A stretch of DNA of 5,802 nt. Source: an uncultured Clostridia bacterium. GTDB taxonomy: Bacteria; Bacillota; Clostridia; Oscillospirales; Ruminococcaceae. Where the stretch lies: contig CANQZS010000120.1 of the NCBI GenBank assembly GCA_947628385.1, forward strand, positions 1-5,802, in the 5' to 3' direction. The translations under genes and the position numbers were made by a program. The notes below the pieces were generated by a model. It saw only the letters and a program-made list of their open reading frames with translations. It made no database searches and was not told the DNA's origin. The number at the start of each line of letters is the position of its first letter. Within the stretch, counting starts at the first letter, position 1. Below are positions 1 through 5,616 of this stretch, one piece after another.

Positions 1-264
1 TATGAAAAAAACGAGTTGTGTCATGTGATGGGGATAGGGTATGCGGGCTTTATTAAAGATAACTGCGATCTGGATATTACCTGTCCCGTGCTTCTGATGA
101 TCGGTGAAAAGGATAGTACGGGAAAGGTAAAAACTTATAATCGTTTGTGGAGCGAAAAAACCAGTTTTTCTTTAATTACTATAAAAAATGCCGCTCATAA
201 TTCAAATGTAGATAAGCCCGATGATGTAAATAAACATATTGAAAAATTTATAAGTAATTTATAA
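1..264 (+). CDS. C-terminal fragment of an alpha/beta-hydrolase-like protein (5' end outside window)
   Basis: The frame is open from the left edge, so this is the tail (about 87 residues) of a longer protein; a TTG at position 16 is almost certainly internal. The visible part matches the end of an alpha/beta-hydrolase fold. A hydrophobic strand CPVLLMIGEKD carries the Asp that in this fold is the catalytic acid after strand beta-7. The segment NAAHNSNVDKPDDV carries the His of the triad after strand beta-8, and a final amphipathic helix ends in KFISNL. The nucleophile Ser and oxyanion residues would lie upstream, outside the window, so activity and substrate cannot be judged; lipase, esterase, peptidase and haloperoxidase-like members all share this tail. 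No terminator hairpin follows, and the next gene begins 56 bp later on the same strand, so readthrough into it is possible. The fold assignment is fairly safe; a specific function is not supported. Confidence 0.75.
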   Translation, partial: YEKNELCHVMGIGYAGFIKDNCDLDITCPVLLMIGEKDSTGKVKTYNRLWSEKTSFSLITIKNAAHNSNVDKPDDVNKHIEKFISNL

Positions 265-320
265 TTTTTATATCATAGACAAACAAATAATTATTTATAA
301 AATTAGAATAGGAGACAAAA

Positions 321-875
321 ATGCAAAGAATTATAAAATCAATGGAAAATAAATATTTATTTTCGTCACTCGATTTAGTGGAAAAAGTTTTTTCCGAACA
401 TGAAAGCCCCGAAGAGGGAAAATTTGTCCGCAGTCTTGTGGAGGAAATACGTTTAAAAAAATATTATATTCCCGAACTTGAATTGATAATGGTCAATGAA
501 AATGATGAAATTATCGGTTATGCGATGTTTTCACGTTTTCACATCGAGGGGAAATATGAAAACGAACTGCTTATTTTAACGCCCGTTGCGGTAAAAACGG
601 AATTTCAAAGGCAGCATATTTCAAAAGAACTGCTTGAATACGGTTTTGAAAAAGCTGTGGAAATGGGCTTTAAAGCGGTGCTTGTTGAGGGTGATCCGAA
701 AAATTATGTTCCGAGGGGATTTCAGCCCAGTTATAAATTTAACATAAAAGCTGGGGAGAAAATAAAATTGCCTCACCCCGATTGCCTTATGATAAAAGAG
801 CTGCAAAAAGGCGCTTTGGAAAATATGAGCGGGATTGTTGATTATTCATTTTATGAAACGCTTTGCAATGAATAA
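321..875 (+). CDS. GNAT-family N-acetyltransferase (YhbS-like)
   Basis: This 184-aa protein probably transfers an acetyl group from acetyl-CoA to an amine; the acceptor is unknown. AGGAGA at 310-315 sits 5 bp before the ATG and fixes the start. The fold is readable. Strand ELELIMVNENDEIIGYAMF (residues 52-70) is the central beta hairpin. LILTPVAVKTEFQ (84-96) is the motif A strand, followed by the loop and helix QRQHISKELLEYGFEKAVEMG (96-116). KAVLVEGDPKNYVPRGF (118-134) corresponds to the YhbS-type GDPxYYxRFGF motif B region. The sequence order fits the COG3153 (YhbS) group. The odd point is the CoA pyrophosphate loop: the usual [RQ]xxGx[GA] reads Q96-R-Q-H99-I-S101, so both small residues are replaced. 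The enzyme may be weak, bind CoA differently, or have lost activity. It lies 18 bp upstream of ligA and is probably cotranscribed, with no obvious functional link. Confidence 0.88.
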   Translation: MQRIIKSMENKYLFSSLDLVEKVFSEHESPEEGKFVRSLVEEIRLKKYYIPELELIMVNENDEIIGYAMFSRFHIEGKYENELLILTPVAVKTEFQRQHISKELLEYGFEKAVEMGFKAVLVEGDPKNYVPRGFQPSYKFNIKAGEKIKLPHPDCLMIKELQKGALENMSGIVDYSFYETLCNE

Positions 876-893
876 AATTATGGAAGTGATATT

Positions 894-2867
894 ATGGAAA
901 TTATCGAAAAGGTAAAAAATCTCCGTGAGGAGATCGAAAAGCATAATTACAATTATTATGTTTTGGATAACCCTACGATCGACGATTACGATTACGATAT
1001 GCTCATGCGGGAACTTAAACAGCTTGAAGCGGAATATCCCGAACTTGCAGACCCAAATTCTCCTACGCAAAGAGTGGGAGGGGAGGCTTTAAATCAGTTT
1101 GAAAAAGTCGAACACCGCGTTCAGATGGGAAGCTTACAGGACGTTTTTTCATACGGCGAAGTGCAGGATTTTACCGAACGATGCAGAGAATTTTCCGCAA
1201 AACCTGTTTATGTTGTTGAGCCGAAAATTGACGGACTTTCCGTTTCTCTCGAATATGAAAACGGGGAATTTATCCGCGGTTCTACGCGGGGAGACGGATT
1301 TATCGGTGAGGACGTTACCGCAAATTTAAAAACGATCAAGGCAATTCCGTTAAAATTAAAAAATGCTCCGCAGTTTCTTGAAGTGCGCGGAGAGGTTTAT
1401 ATGCCCCGTGAAACGTTCCTGAAGCTTGTTGAAAAGCAGGAGGACAACGATGAAACGCCTTTCAAAAATCCACGAAATGCGGCGGCTGGTTCTCTCCGGC
1501 AAAAAGACCCGAAAATTGCCGCTGAAAGAGGATTGAGCATTTTTGTTTTTAATATTCAGCAAATCGAGGGAAAAGAAATAACTTCCCATAAGCAGTCGCT
1601 TGACTATCTGAAAGAGCTTGGATTTAAAACGATCTACGAATATATCCAAGTTAAAACCTACGAGGAAATTATTTCGCAAATTGAGCATATCGGCGAAATG
1701 CGGAATGAATATTCTTTCGATATTGACGGAGTTGTAATAAAAATCGACGATTTTTCGCTTCGCGAAAGAATGGGTGCGACTTCCAAAGTTCCCAAGTGGG
1801 CGGTGGCGTACAAATTCCCTCCGGAGGAAAAGGAAACGCGGCTGCTTGACATTGAAGTCAATGTTGGCAGAACGGGAGCAATAACTCCGGTGGCAGTTTT
1901 TGAGCCGGTAACTCTGGCGGGAACAAGCGTAAGTCGGGCAGTTCTGCATAATCAGGAATTTATCTCCGAAAAGGATATTCGCATTGGGGATATAATTCTT
2001 GTGCGAAAAGCAGGAGAAATAATTCCCGAAGTTCTCAAATCTGTTTCTCATGGAGAAAATTCCGCTCCGTACAAGCTTCCCGAATATTGTCCCGTTTGCG
2101 GGGACAAGGCGGTAAAATTTGCGGACGAGGCTGTTCTGAGATGTCCTAATGTGGATTGCCCCGCGCAATTGAAGCGAAATATAATCCATTTTGCAAGCAA
2201 GGGCGCAATGAATATTGACGGTCTTGGTGAAGCGATAGTCACAATGCTTCTTGATAACAAGCTTATTTCGGGAGTTGCAGATCTTTACCGTTTAAAAGCG
2301 GAGCAATTGGAATCTCTTGAACGCTTTGGAAAAAAGTCCGCCGAAAATCTTATAAATGCAATTGAAGCTTCAAAGGAAAATTCTCTTGAACGGGTGATCT
2401 TTGCTCTTGGAATAAGAAATATCGGTCAGAACGGTGCAAAGCTCCTTTGCAATCGTTTTGGCAGCATTGAAGCGATAATGTCCGCATCGGCTGAGGAAAT
2501 TTCCGCAATAGACGGGTTCGGGGATATTATGGCGGAAAGTGTAGTTTCGGCGTTCCATGACAAGCATTTTGCGGATATTGTTGCGGAGCTTAAAAGTCTC
2601 GGCGTTAAAATGGAATATGCGGGCAGAGAAAATATCGATGACCGTTTTGCGGGAAAGACCTTTGTTCTTACGGGAACGCTTTCAACAATGACGCGGGACG
2701 AAGCAAAGCGGATAATAGAAAGCTTTGGAGGAAAAGCGGCGGGCTCGGTATCCAAAAAGACAAGCTATGTAGTTGCAGGTGAGGAAGCCGGCAGCAAGCT
2801 TACAAAGGCGCAGTCGCTTGGCGTAGCGATCCTTAATGAACAGGAATTTCTTGAAATGATAAAATAA
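894..2867 (+). CDS. ligA: NAD+-dependent DNA ligase LigA
   Basis: LigA seals nicks between Okazaki fragments and in repair, using NAD+ to adenylate its active-site lysine. All domains are present in 657 aa, a normal length. Domain Ia (about 1-70) has the NMN-binding pattern Y21-Y22, D31, Y34-D35. The nucleotidyltransferase core has the KxDG motif with catalytic K111, then RGDGxxGEDVTxN, NPRNAAAGSLRQ, DGVVIK (K283) and AYKF (K307). The OB fold (about 315-395) includes NVGRTG (323-328). A four-cysteine zinc finger is C399, C402, C417 and C422. Helix-hairpin-helix repeats follow (IDGLG 441-445, LGIRNIG 505-511, IDGFG 539-543), then a BRCT domain (about 584-657) starting FAGKTFVLTGTL. No key residue is missing and the frame is intact, so it should be functional and is presumably essential. 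GGAAGTG at 882-888 serves as ribosome binding site. It lies downstream of the GNAT gene and ends 2 bp before a strong terminator. Confidence 0.98.
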   Translation: MEIIEKVKNLREEIEKHNYNYYVLDNPTIDDYDYDMLMRELKQLEAEYPELADPNSPTQRVGGEALNQFEKVEHRVQMGSLQDVFSYGEVQDFTERCREFSAKPVYVVEPKIDGLSVSLEYENGEFIRGSTRGDGFIGEDVTANLKTIKAIPLKLKNAPQFLEVRGEVYMPRETFLKLVEKQEDNDETPFKNPRNAAAGSLRQKDPKIAAERGLSIFVFNIQQIEGKEITSHKQSLDYLKELGFKTIYEYIQVKTYEEIISQIEHIGEMRNEYSFDIDGVVIKIDDFSLRERMGATSKVPKWAVAYKFPPEEKETRLLDIEVNVGRTGAITPVAVFEPVTLAGTSVSRAVLHNQEFISEKDIRIGDIILVRKAGEIIPEVLKSVSHGENSAPYKLPEYCPVCGDKAVKFADEAVLRCPNVDCPAQLKRNIIHFASKGAMNIDGLGEAIVTMLLDNKLISGVADLYRLKAEQLESLERFGKKSAENLINAIEASKENSLERVIFALGIRNIGQNGAKLLCNRFGSIEAIMSASAEEISAIDGFGDIMAESVVSAFHDKHFADIVAELKSLGVKMEYAGRENIDDRFAGKTFVLTGTLSTMTRDEAKRIIESFGGKAAGSVSKKTSYVVAGEEAGSKLTKAQSLGVAILNEQEFLEMIK

Positions 2868-2868
2868 A

Positions 2869-2898
2869 AAAAGGGGACGCTTTGCGGCGTTCCCTTTT
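2869..2898. terminator. Bidirectional intrinsic terminator between ligA and the convergent operon
   Basis: The arms 2869-2880 (AAAAGGGGACGC) and 2887-2898 (GCGTTCCCTTTT) pair over 12 bp with a single G-U wobble around a 6-base loop. On the + strand the right arm ends in TTTT; on the - strand the A-rich run 2861-2872 becomes a long U tract. The hairpin lies between the ligA stop (2865-2867) and the - strand stop (2904-2906), so one structure can end both convergent units. The U tract is better in the - direction than in the + direction. Confidence 0.85.
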
Positions 2899-2903
2899 GA
2901 ATT

Positions 2904-3095
2904 TTACTGTATATTGTCACCCGGAATTATTATTGCGGCAATTATATACGCAATGATCCCACTGCCGCCAAGCAGGCTGAATATTACCCAGCCAAGACGT
3001 ATCACCGTCGGATCAATGTTGAAATAATGCGCTATTCCGGAGCATACTCCGTCAAGCATTGCATCGGATCTGCTTTTTGTAAGCTTTTTGTTCAT
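2904..3095 (-). CDS. PspC-domain single-helix membrane protein
   Basis: This 63-aa protein is essentially one PspC domain. The N-terminal part KKLTKSRSDAMLDGVCSGIAHYFNIDP (3-29) gives the family signature (basic start, RSxxxMxxGVCxGIAxYFxIDP), followed by TVIRLGWVIFSLLGGSGIIAYIIAAIIIP (30-58), the glycine-containing membrane segment. PspC proteins are named for phage shock protein C of E. coli, which senses envelope damage; in Firmicutes, short stand-alone PspC proteins often sit in envelope-stress operons. GGAGG at 3104-3108 (- strand), overlapping the end of the upstream gene, is 8 bp before the ATG. Only 3 bp separate the upstream stop from this start, so translation is probably coupled. 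It is the last gene of the PadR operon and ends just before the shared terminator. The domain call is firm; whether it senses, anchors or regulates is inferred from the family. Confidence 0.93.
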   Translation of the reverse strand: MNKKLTKSRSDAMLDGVCSGIAHYFNIDPTVIRLGWVIFSLLGGSGIIAYIIAAIIIPGDNIQ

Positions 3096-3098
3096 AAC

Positions 3099-4139
3099 TT
3101 ATACCTCCGTAAAATTAATTTCGCAGTCGCCTGCGGATATATCAATATTTATTGTTCCCAAAGGATCGGAAACGATAGATTCTGTGTGGCTGCCCTTTTT
3201 TTCCTCGCCGTTTATATAGATCTCTCCTGCCGATCTGTCGGTTATTACGCTGTATTCGGAAGAGAATCCCGTTACGGACATATAAATTTCTCCCGCCGAC
3301 ATATCAATATTTGTGTTGTCCCTTATCATTCCGGAGAACTGCAAATCTCCCATGGACATATCAATTTTTGTATTTCCCGTAAGAGTGCAATCGTTAAAAT
3401 ACATAGCTCCTGCGGACTGTTTTATCTCGGCATTTGTAAGACGGGTAACAAAGAACTCACAGTCTCCCATTGAAACGTTCACATCAGCAGAATCCGAAAT
3501 ATTAAATGCACTTATAAATGCATTTCCTGCCGACATATCAAGAGAAAATTCATTTACGTTCATGGAATCCATGGTAAGCTCTCCCGCATTCAACGAAATA
3601 TCAAGCTTTTTGGCGGAAAGATAATCCGGTTCGATATTACCTGAAATGTACACTTGTCCCGCGTCCATTTCAAGGGAAATTTCATCAAATGCTTTTTTCG
3701 GAACGGTCAATATGATATTGGCATGATCGGAAGTGAGCGTATCAATAAAATTGCGTTTATATTCGATCGTCAGCTTGTTTCCGTCCTGAACTGCGCTGAT
3801 CTTGTCAATGTCCGCATTGCTTGCGGTAACATTGAATCCCTCGCCTATCAGAAGATTAAATATTCCCGATGAGATGTGAACGTCAATATTCGTAATATTT
3901 TCGTCCGAGCTGCTGAATATGGAGTCGCTTTCGTAAAAAGCATAGTTGTCTCCTGCCACTGCAACCTCGGTAACGGCATACTCGGGCGCTGCATAGTCGT
4001 AATTGTATTTGCCGCCAAACGGAATTTCCGGCAGATCATCTATAGCGCCCGAAGCAAAAAGTCCGCCTAATATCCCAACTCCGACAATAAAAAGTATGAT
4101 ACCGAAAATTATCAGTCTTTTGCATAATTTAACCATCAT
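3099..4139 (-). CDS. Membrane-anchored DUF4097 beta-repeat protein
   Basis: The protein has 346 aa from the ATG at 4139. One N-terminal hydrophobic helix (about residues 8-29, after MMVKLCKR) acts as a signal anchor. There is no lipobox and no clear signal-peptidase site. A short Tyr/Pro-rich linker follows, and from about residue 83 the chain is all short beta strands with a recurring [SND]-[AM]-G turn at G161, G186, G205, G225, G244, G264, G283, G305 and G337, the pattern of the DUF4097 putative-adhesin/beta-solenoid family. From G205 to G283 the spacing is strictly 20, 19, 20, 19 and the turns alternate SAG/SMG. The start overlaps the preceding stop (ATGA), and AGGAGG at 4145-4150 is 5 bp from this ATG and 8 bp from the next one at 4136, so either may be used. 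A longer frame from 4181 is rejected because it lies inside the upstream gene and lacks this site. The molecular function of DUF4097 is unknown; B. subtilis YvlB is a relative in an envelope-stress operon. Confidence 0.88.
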   Translation of the reverse strand: MMVKLCKRLIIFGIILFIVGVGILGGLFASGAIDDLPEIPFGGKYNYDYAAPEYAVTEVAVAGDNYAFYESDSIFSSSDENITNIDVHISSGIFNLLIGEGFNVTASNADIDKISAVQDGNKLTIEYKRNFIDTLTSDHANIILTVPKKAFDEISLEMDAGQVYISGNIEPDYLSAKKLDISLNAGELTMDSMNVNEFSLDMSAGNAFISAFNISDSADVNVSMGDCEFFVTRLTNAEIKQSAGAMYFNDCTLTGNTKIDMSMGDLQFSGMIRDNTNIDMSAGEIYMSVTGFSSEYSVITDRSAGEIYINGEEKKGSHTESIVSDPLGTINIDISAGDCEINFTEV

Positions 4140-5032
4140 ACTTCCCTCCTTCTGCCGCCGAAAAGACGTTTTGTGAGCCAAGGCAGGAATTTGAAGAAGA
4201 AAAGTATCGTAACGGCTAATAATATCATTCCAGCGCCTGCGGCGGCTATTCCTACAGCAATGGCTGCAATTCCCTCAAACAGTGATGAAAATATCCCTAT
4301 TATTCCTGCGATCACCGAGATAACAGCGGCAAATATAAATACTACAGCGCAGATCGCGGCGGCGGCAGCGGTTATTATGACCGCAAGTGCGATCGGTATT
4401 ATTATAGGAATTATCACAAATATGGACATGAATATCCAGAAAATTATTTTTCCGGCGCCTGTATTATTTGTTCGGGAATTATCCGCGCGGCTGTTATAAT
4501 ATCCGGAAGCATTTTCGTTTCTGTCCGCGTGGGTGTAATACTGATCGAAGGATCCGGCGTTATTGTCGGAAGCTTTTTCATACTTAGGAACGGCGTCATG
4601 CTCGATATTGAAATTTGCGCGATAGGGCGAGCCGTTGGGCATAATATCCTCGTCCTTGGGGTCATTGCCGCGATCTCCGGTAAGACCTGCTTTTATTTTC
4701 TCTTCAAAATTATTTTGTTCGCCGGAGATATTTTTTCCGTCAAAGGCGCCGGCTTTTTGGAGTGAAACAAAAACGCCCGTGCTGTTCTGCGGCATTGGCT
4801 TGCTTTCTCGGTACTTTATGTATACCTCGCTTTTATTGTACGCAGAAGTTTCACCGATGATACTTCTTGCAAGGTTATACGGCTTGCCGAGCTCTTCGAT
4901 AACGGCTTGTTCGTTTTCGGGACCTGCTTCATCAAAATATTCATTATAGAACTGCAAAGCCATATCTCGTTCCTCGCGGGGCAGAGTAATGAGGTGAGAA
5001 TCAAGCTCCGCCAAATATTCAGCTCTTGTCAT
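4136..5032 (-). CDS. HAAS-domain (DUF1700-type) membrane protein
   Basis: This 298-aa protein has three parts. Residues 1-61 form the HAAS/DUF1700 helical domain: MTRAEYLAELDSHL, then LPREERDMALQFYNEYFDEAG, then EQAVIEELGKPYNLARSIIGE, a near-textbook family pattern. Residues 62-194 are a polar, poorly conserved-looking linker rich in Asn, Asp, Ser and Tyr, probably disordered. Residues 195-281 are almost entirely hydrophobic and Ala/Ile/Gly-rich, enough for about three membrane helices (near 196-221, 222-248, 255-281), followed by the basic tail KRLFGGRRREV. HAAS proteins are commonly encoded next to PadR regulators and are thought to pass membrane state to them, but the mechanism is not settled. 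AAGGAGG at 5040-5046 is 7 bp before the ATG, which overlaps the padR stop as ATGA. The 3' stop overlaps the start of the next gene. The family call is strong; a signalling role is inferred. Confidence 0.92.
   Translation of the reverse strand: MTRAEYLAELDSHLITLPREERDMALQFYNEYFDEAGPENEQAVIEELGKPYNLARSIIGETSAYNKSEVYIKYRESKPMPQNSTGVFVSLQKAGAFDGKNISGEQNNFEEKIKAGLTGDRGNDPKDEDIMPNGSPYRANFNIEHDAVPKYEKASDNNAGSFDQYYTHADRNENASGYYNSRADNSRTNNTGAGKIIFWIFMSIFVIIPIIIPIALAVIITAAAAAICAVVFIFAAVISVIAGIIGIFSSLFEGIAAIAVGIAAAGAGMILLAVTILFFFKFLPWLTKRLFGGRRREV
4145..4150 (-). promoter_or_regulatory. Ribosome binding site setting the DUF4097 gene start
   Basis: A perfect AGGAGG on the - strand lies inside the last codons of the HAAS-domain gene, 5 bp before the ATG at 4139-4137 and 8 bp before the ATG at 4136-4134. 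It supports a start about 42 bp downstream of the longest open frame and implies coupling to translation of the gene before it. Confidence 0.8.
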
Positions 5033-5358
5033 TGGTCGTCCTCCTTATTTATGGGTCCGGAAATAAGGCTGTTGATCTTATCCATATAGATCAGCCATTC
5101 CTTGCGATAGGTTTTAAGCTGTTCGACGCCTTTATCCGTAATTTTATAGTATCTTCGGTTACGTCCCAGATATTCCTGATCGTAGCTTGTGAGGAATTCG
5201 TTTTTCATAAGCCGCCGCAATACCGGATAAAGGGTAGATTCGGACATTTCCATAGCTTCGCGTATTTCCTGAGTTATCTTATAGCCGTAGGTATCCTCTG
5301 TGGAAACCACCGAAAGCACAAGCGCGTCAAGCAGAGCCGCGCTGACGGGAAAAACCAT
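5029..5358 (-). CDS. PadR-family transcriptional regulator (short form)
   Basis: This 109-aa winged-helix DNA-binding protein is the first gene of a four-gene operon. The family marks are LLDALVLSVVSTEDTYGYKITQEI (9-32), the recognition region MSESTLYPVLRRLMKNEFL (38-56), the wing SYDQEYLGRNRRYYKITDKG (58-77), and one C-terminal amphipathic helix (about 78-100) for dimer contact. The short C-terminus places it with the compact PadR proteins rather than the long PadR/AphA type. AGGAGG at 5365-5370 lies 6 bp before the ATG. Its stop overlaps the HAAS gene start (ATGA), tying regulator and membrane protein levels together. A perfect palindrome over the -10 box of its promoter suggests that it represses its own operon, as many PadR proteins do. 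The ligand or signal is unknown; in this gene context, envelope state sensed through the HAAS protein is the likely input. Confidence 0.94.
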   Translation of the reverse strand: MVFPVSAALLDALVLSVVSTEDTYGYKITQEIREAMEMSESTLYPVLRRLMKNEFLTSYDQEYLGRNRRYYKITDKGVEQLKTYRKEWLIYMDKINSLISGPINKEDDQ

Positions 5359-5401
5359 AAAATGCCTCCTTTGCTTTAGGGTGTTGCCTTTATCTTTTAT
5401 T

Positions 5402-5422
5402 ATATTATATAACGTATAATAT
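5402..5422. promoter_or_regulatory. Palindromic operator candidate over the -10 box (probable PadR site)
   Basis: The arms ATATTATA (5402-5409) and TATAATAT (5415-5422) form a perfect 8-bp inverted repeat around the 5-bp spacer TAACG. The palindrome covers the whole -10 element and most of the -35/-10 spacer of the padR promoter, so a bound dimer would block RNA polymerase. The binder is inferred to be the adjacent PadR protein. The AT-only arms mean that part of the symmetry comes from the -10 sequence itself, which lowers certainty. Confidence 0.6.
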
Positions 5423-5432
5423 CATTTGTCAA
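5404..5432 (-). promoter_or_regulatory. SigA-type promoter of the PadR operon
   Basis: Read on the - strand, TTGACA (5432-5427) and TATAAT (5409-5404) are both perfect consensus and are separated by exactly 17 bp. Transcription should begin near 5397, giving a leader of about 40 nt before the padR ATG. AT-rich DNA just upstream (5433-5490) could act as an UP element. Such a strong promoter on a regulator operon makes most sense if it is normally repressed. Confidence 0.9.
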
Positions 5433-5491
5433 TACCTATTTTAAAATTTTTTGGAAAAATTTTTATGGTAAAAATTAGCATAAAATTTTCC

Positions 5492-5521
5492 TTGACAAAT
5501 CGTTGTAAAGAGGGATATGTT
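5492..5521 (+). promoter_or_regulatory. Possible + strand promoter, divergent from the PadR operon
   Basis: A perfect TTGACA at 5492-5497 is followed after 18 bp by TATGTT (5516-5521, 4 of 6 matches to TATAAT). A second TTGACA at 5522-5527 has no -10 partner at 17 bp. The only thing downstream on the + strand is a terminator starting about 15 bp after the predicted start site, so a transcript of only about 50 nt would result. The weak -10 box keeps confidence low. Confidence 0.35.
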
Positions 5522-5538
5522 TTGACAGACTGAGAATT

Positions 5539-5577
5539 AAAAACAGCGAGGGGAATTTTCCTCTCGCTGTTTTTTTT
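5539..5577 (+). terminator. Strong intrinsic terminator
   Basis: ACAGCGAG (5543-5550) pairs perfectly with CTCGCTGT (5563-5570). The stem is extended inward by GGGA/TCCT (5551-5554 with 5559-5562, one G-U) around the loop ATTT, and outward by AAAA/TTTT. An eight-T run (5570-5577) follows. The A run on the left could make it work on the - strand too, which would protect the PadR promoter from transcription arriving from the right. No gene on the + strand ends here, so its partner is either a very short transcript or something entering from the right on the other strand. Confidence 0.85.
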
Positions 5578-5584
5578 GCGCTTT

Positions 5585-5616
5585 TTGCGCCTGCGGCGCA
5601 ATGCGTAATGCGTAAT
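5585..5616. repeat. REP-like hairpin with 7-bp tandem repeat
   Basis: TTGCGCC (5585-5591) and GGCGCAA (5595-5601) form a perfect 7-bp inverted repeat with a TGC loop. Directly joined to it are two copies of AATGCGT (5600-5606 and 5607-5613) plus a partial AAT. The GC-rich hairpin stands out in an AT-rich intergenic region and lies immediately after a terminator. This layout is typical of small dispersed intergenic repeats, but only one copy is visible here. Confidence 0.5.

Noticed and set aside
276..303. Weak promoter before the GNAT gene (TAGACA, 16 bp, TAAAAT)
   Set aside because: The predicted start would fall on the ribosome binding site at 310-315, the -35 box is poor, and the region is AT-rich enough to give such matches by chance.
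1356..2189. Long open frame of 277 codons on the - strand inside ligA
   Set aside because: It is fully antisense to a complete, highly conserved ligA. The translation is basic and Phe/Arg-rich, as expected of a shadow frame, with no recognisable domain.
3131..3545. CRISPR-like or DNA-level direct repeat array (recurring GACATATCAA words)
   Set aside because: The repeats are in frame and encode the S-[AM]-G turns of the DUF4097 protein. Spacing follows the protein period and the intervening sequence is coding.
4140..4181. Longer N-terminus for the DUF4097 protein, adding 14 residues from a start at 4181
   Set aside because: It would overlap the HAAS gene by 46 bp, has no ribosome binding site, and puts a charged peptide before the membrane anchor. 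The ATG pair at 4139/4136 follows a perfect AGGAGG.
4173..4499. Ala/Ile-rich 108-codon frame on the + strand opposite the HAAS gene membrane region
   Set aside because: It is a mirror of the hydrophobic codons on the other strand, with no ribosome binding site or family resemblance.
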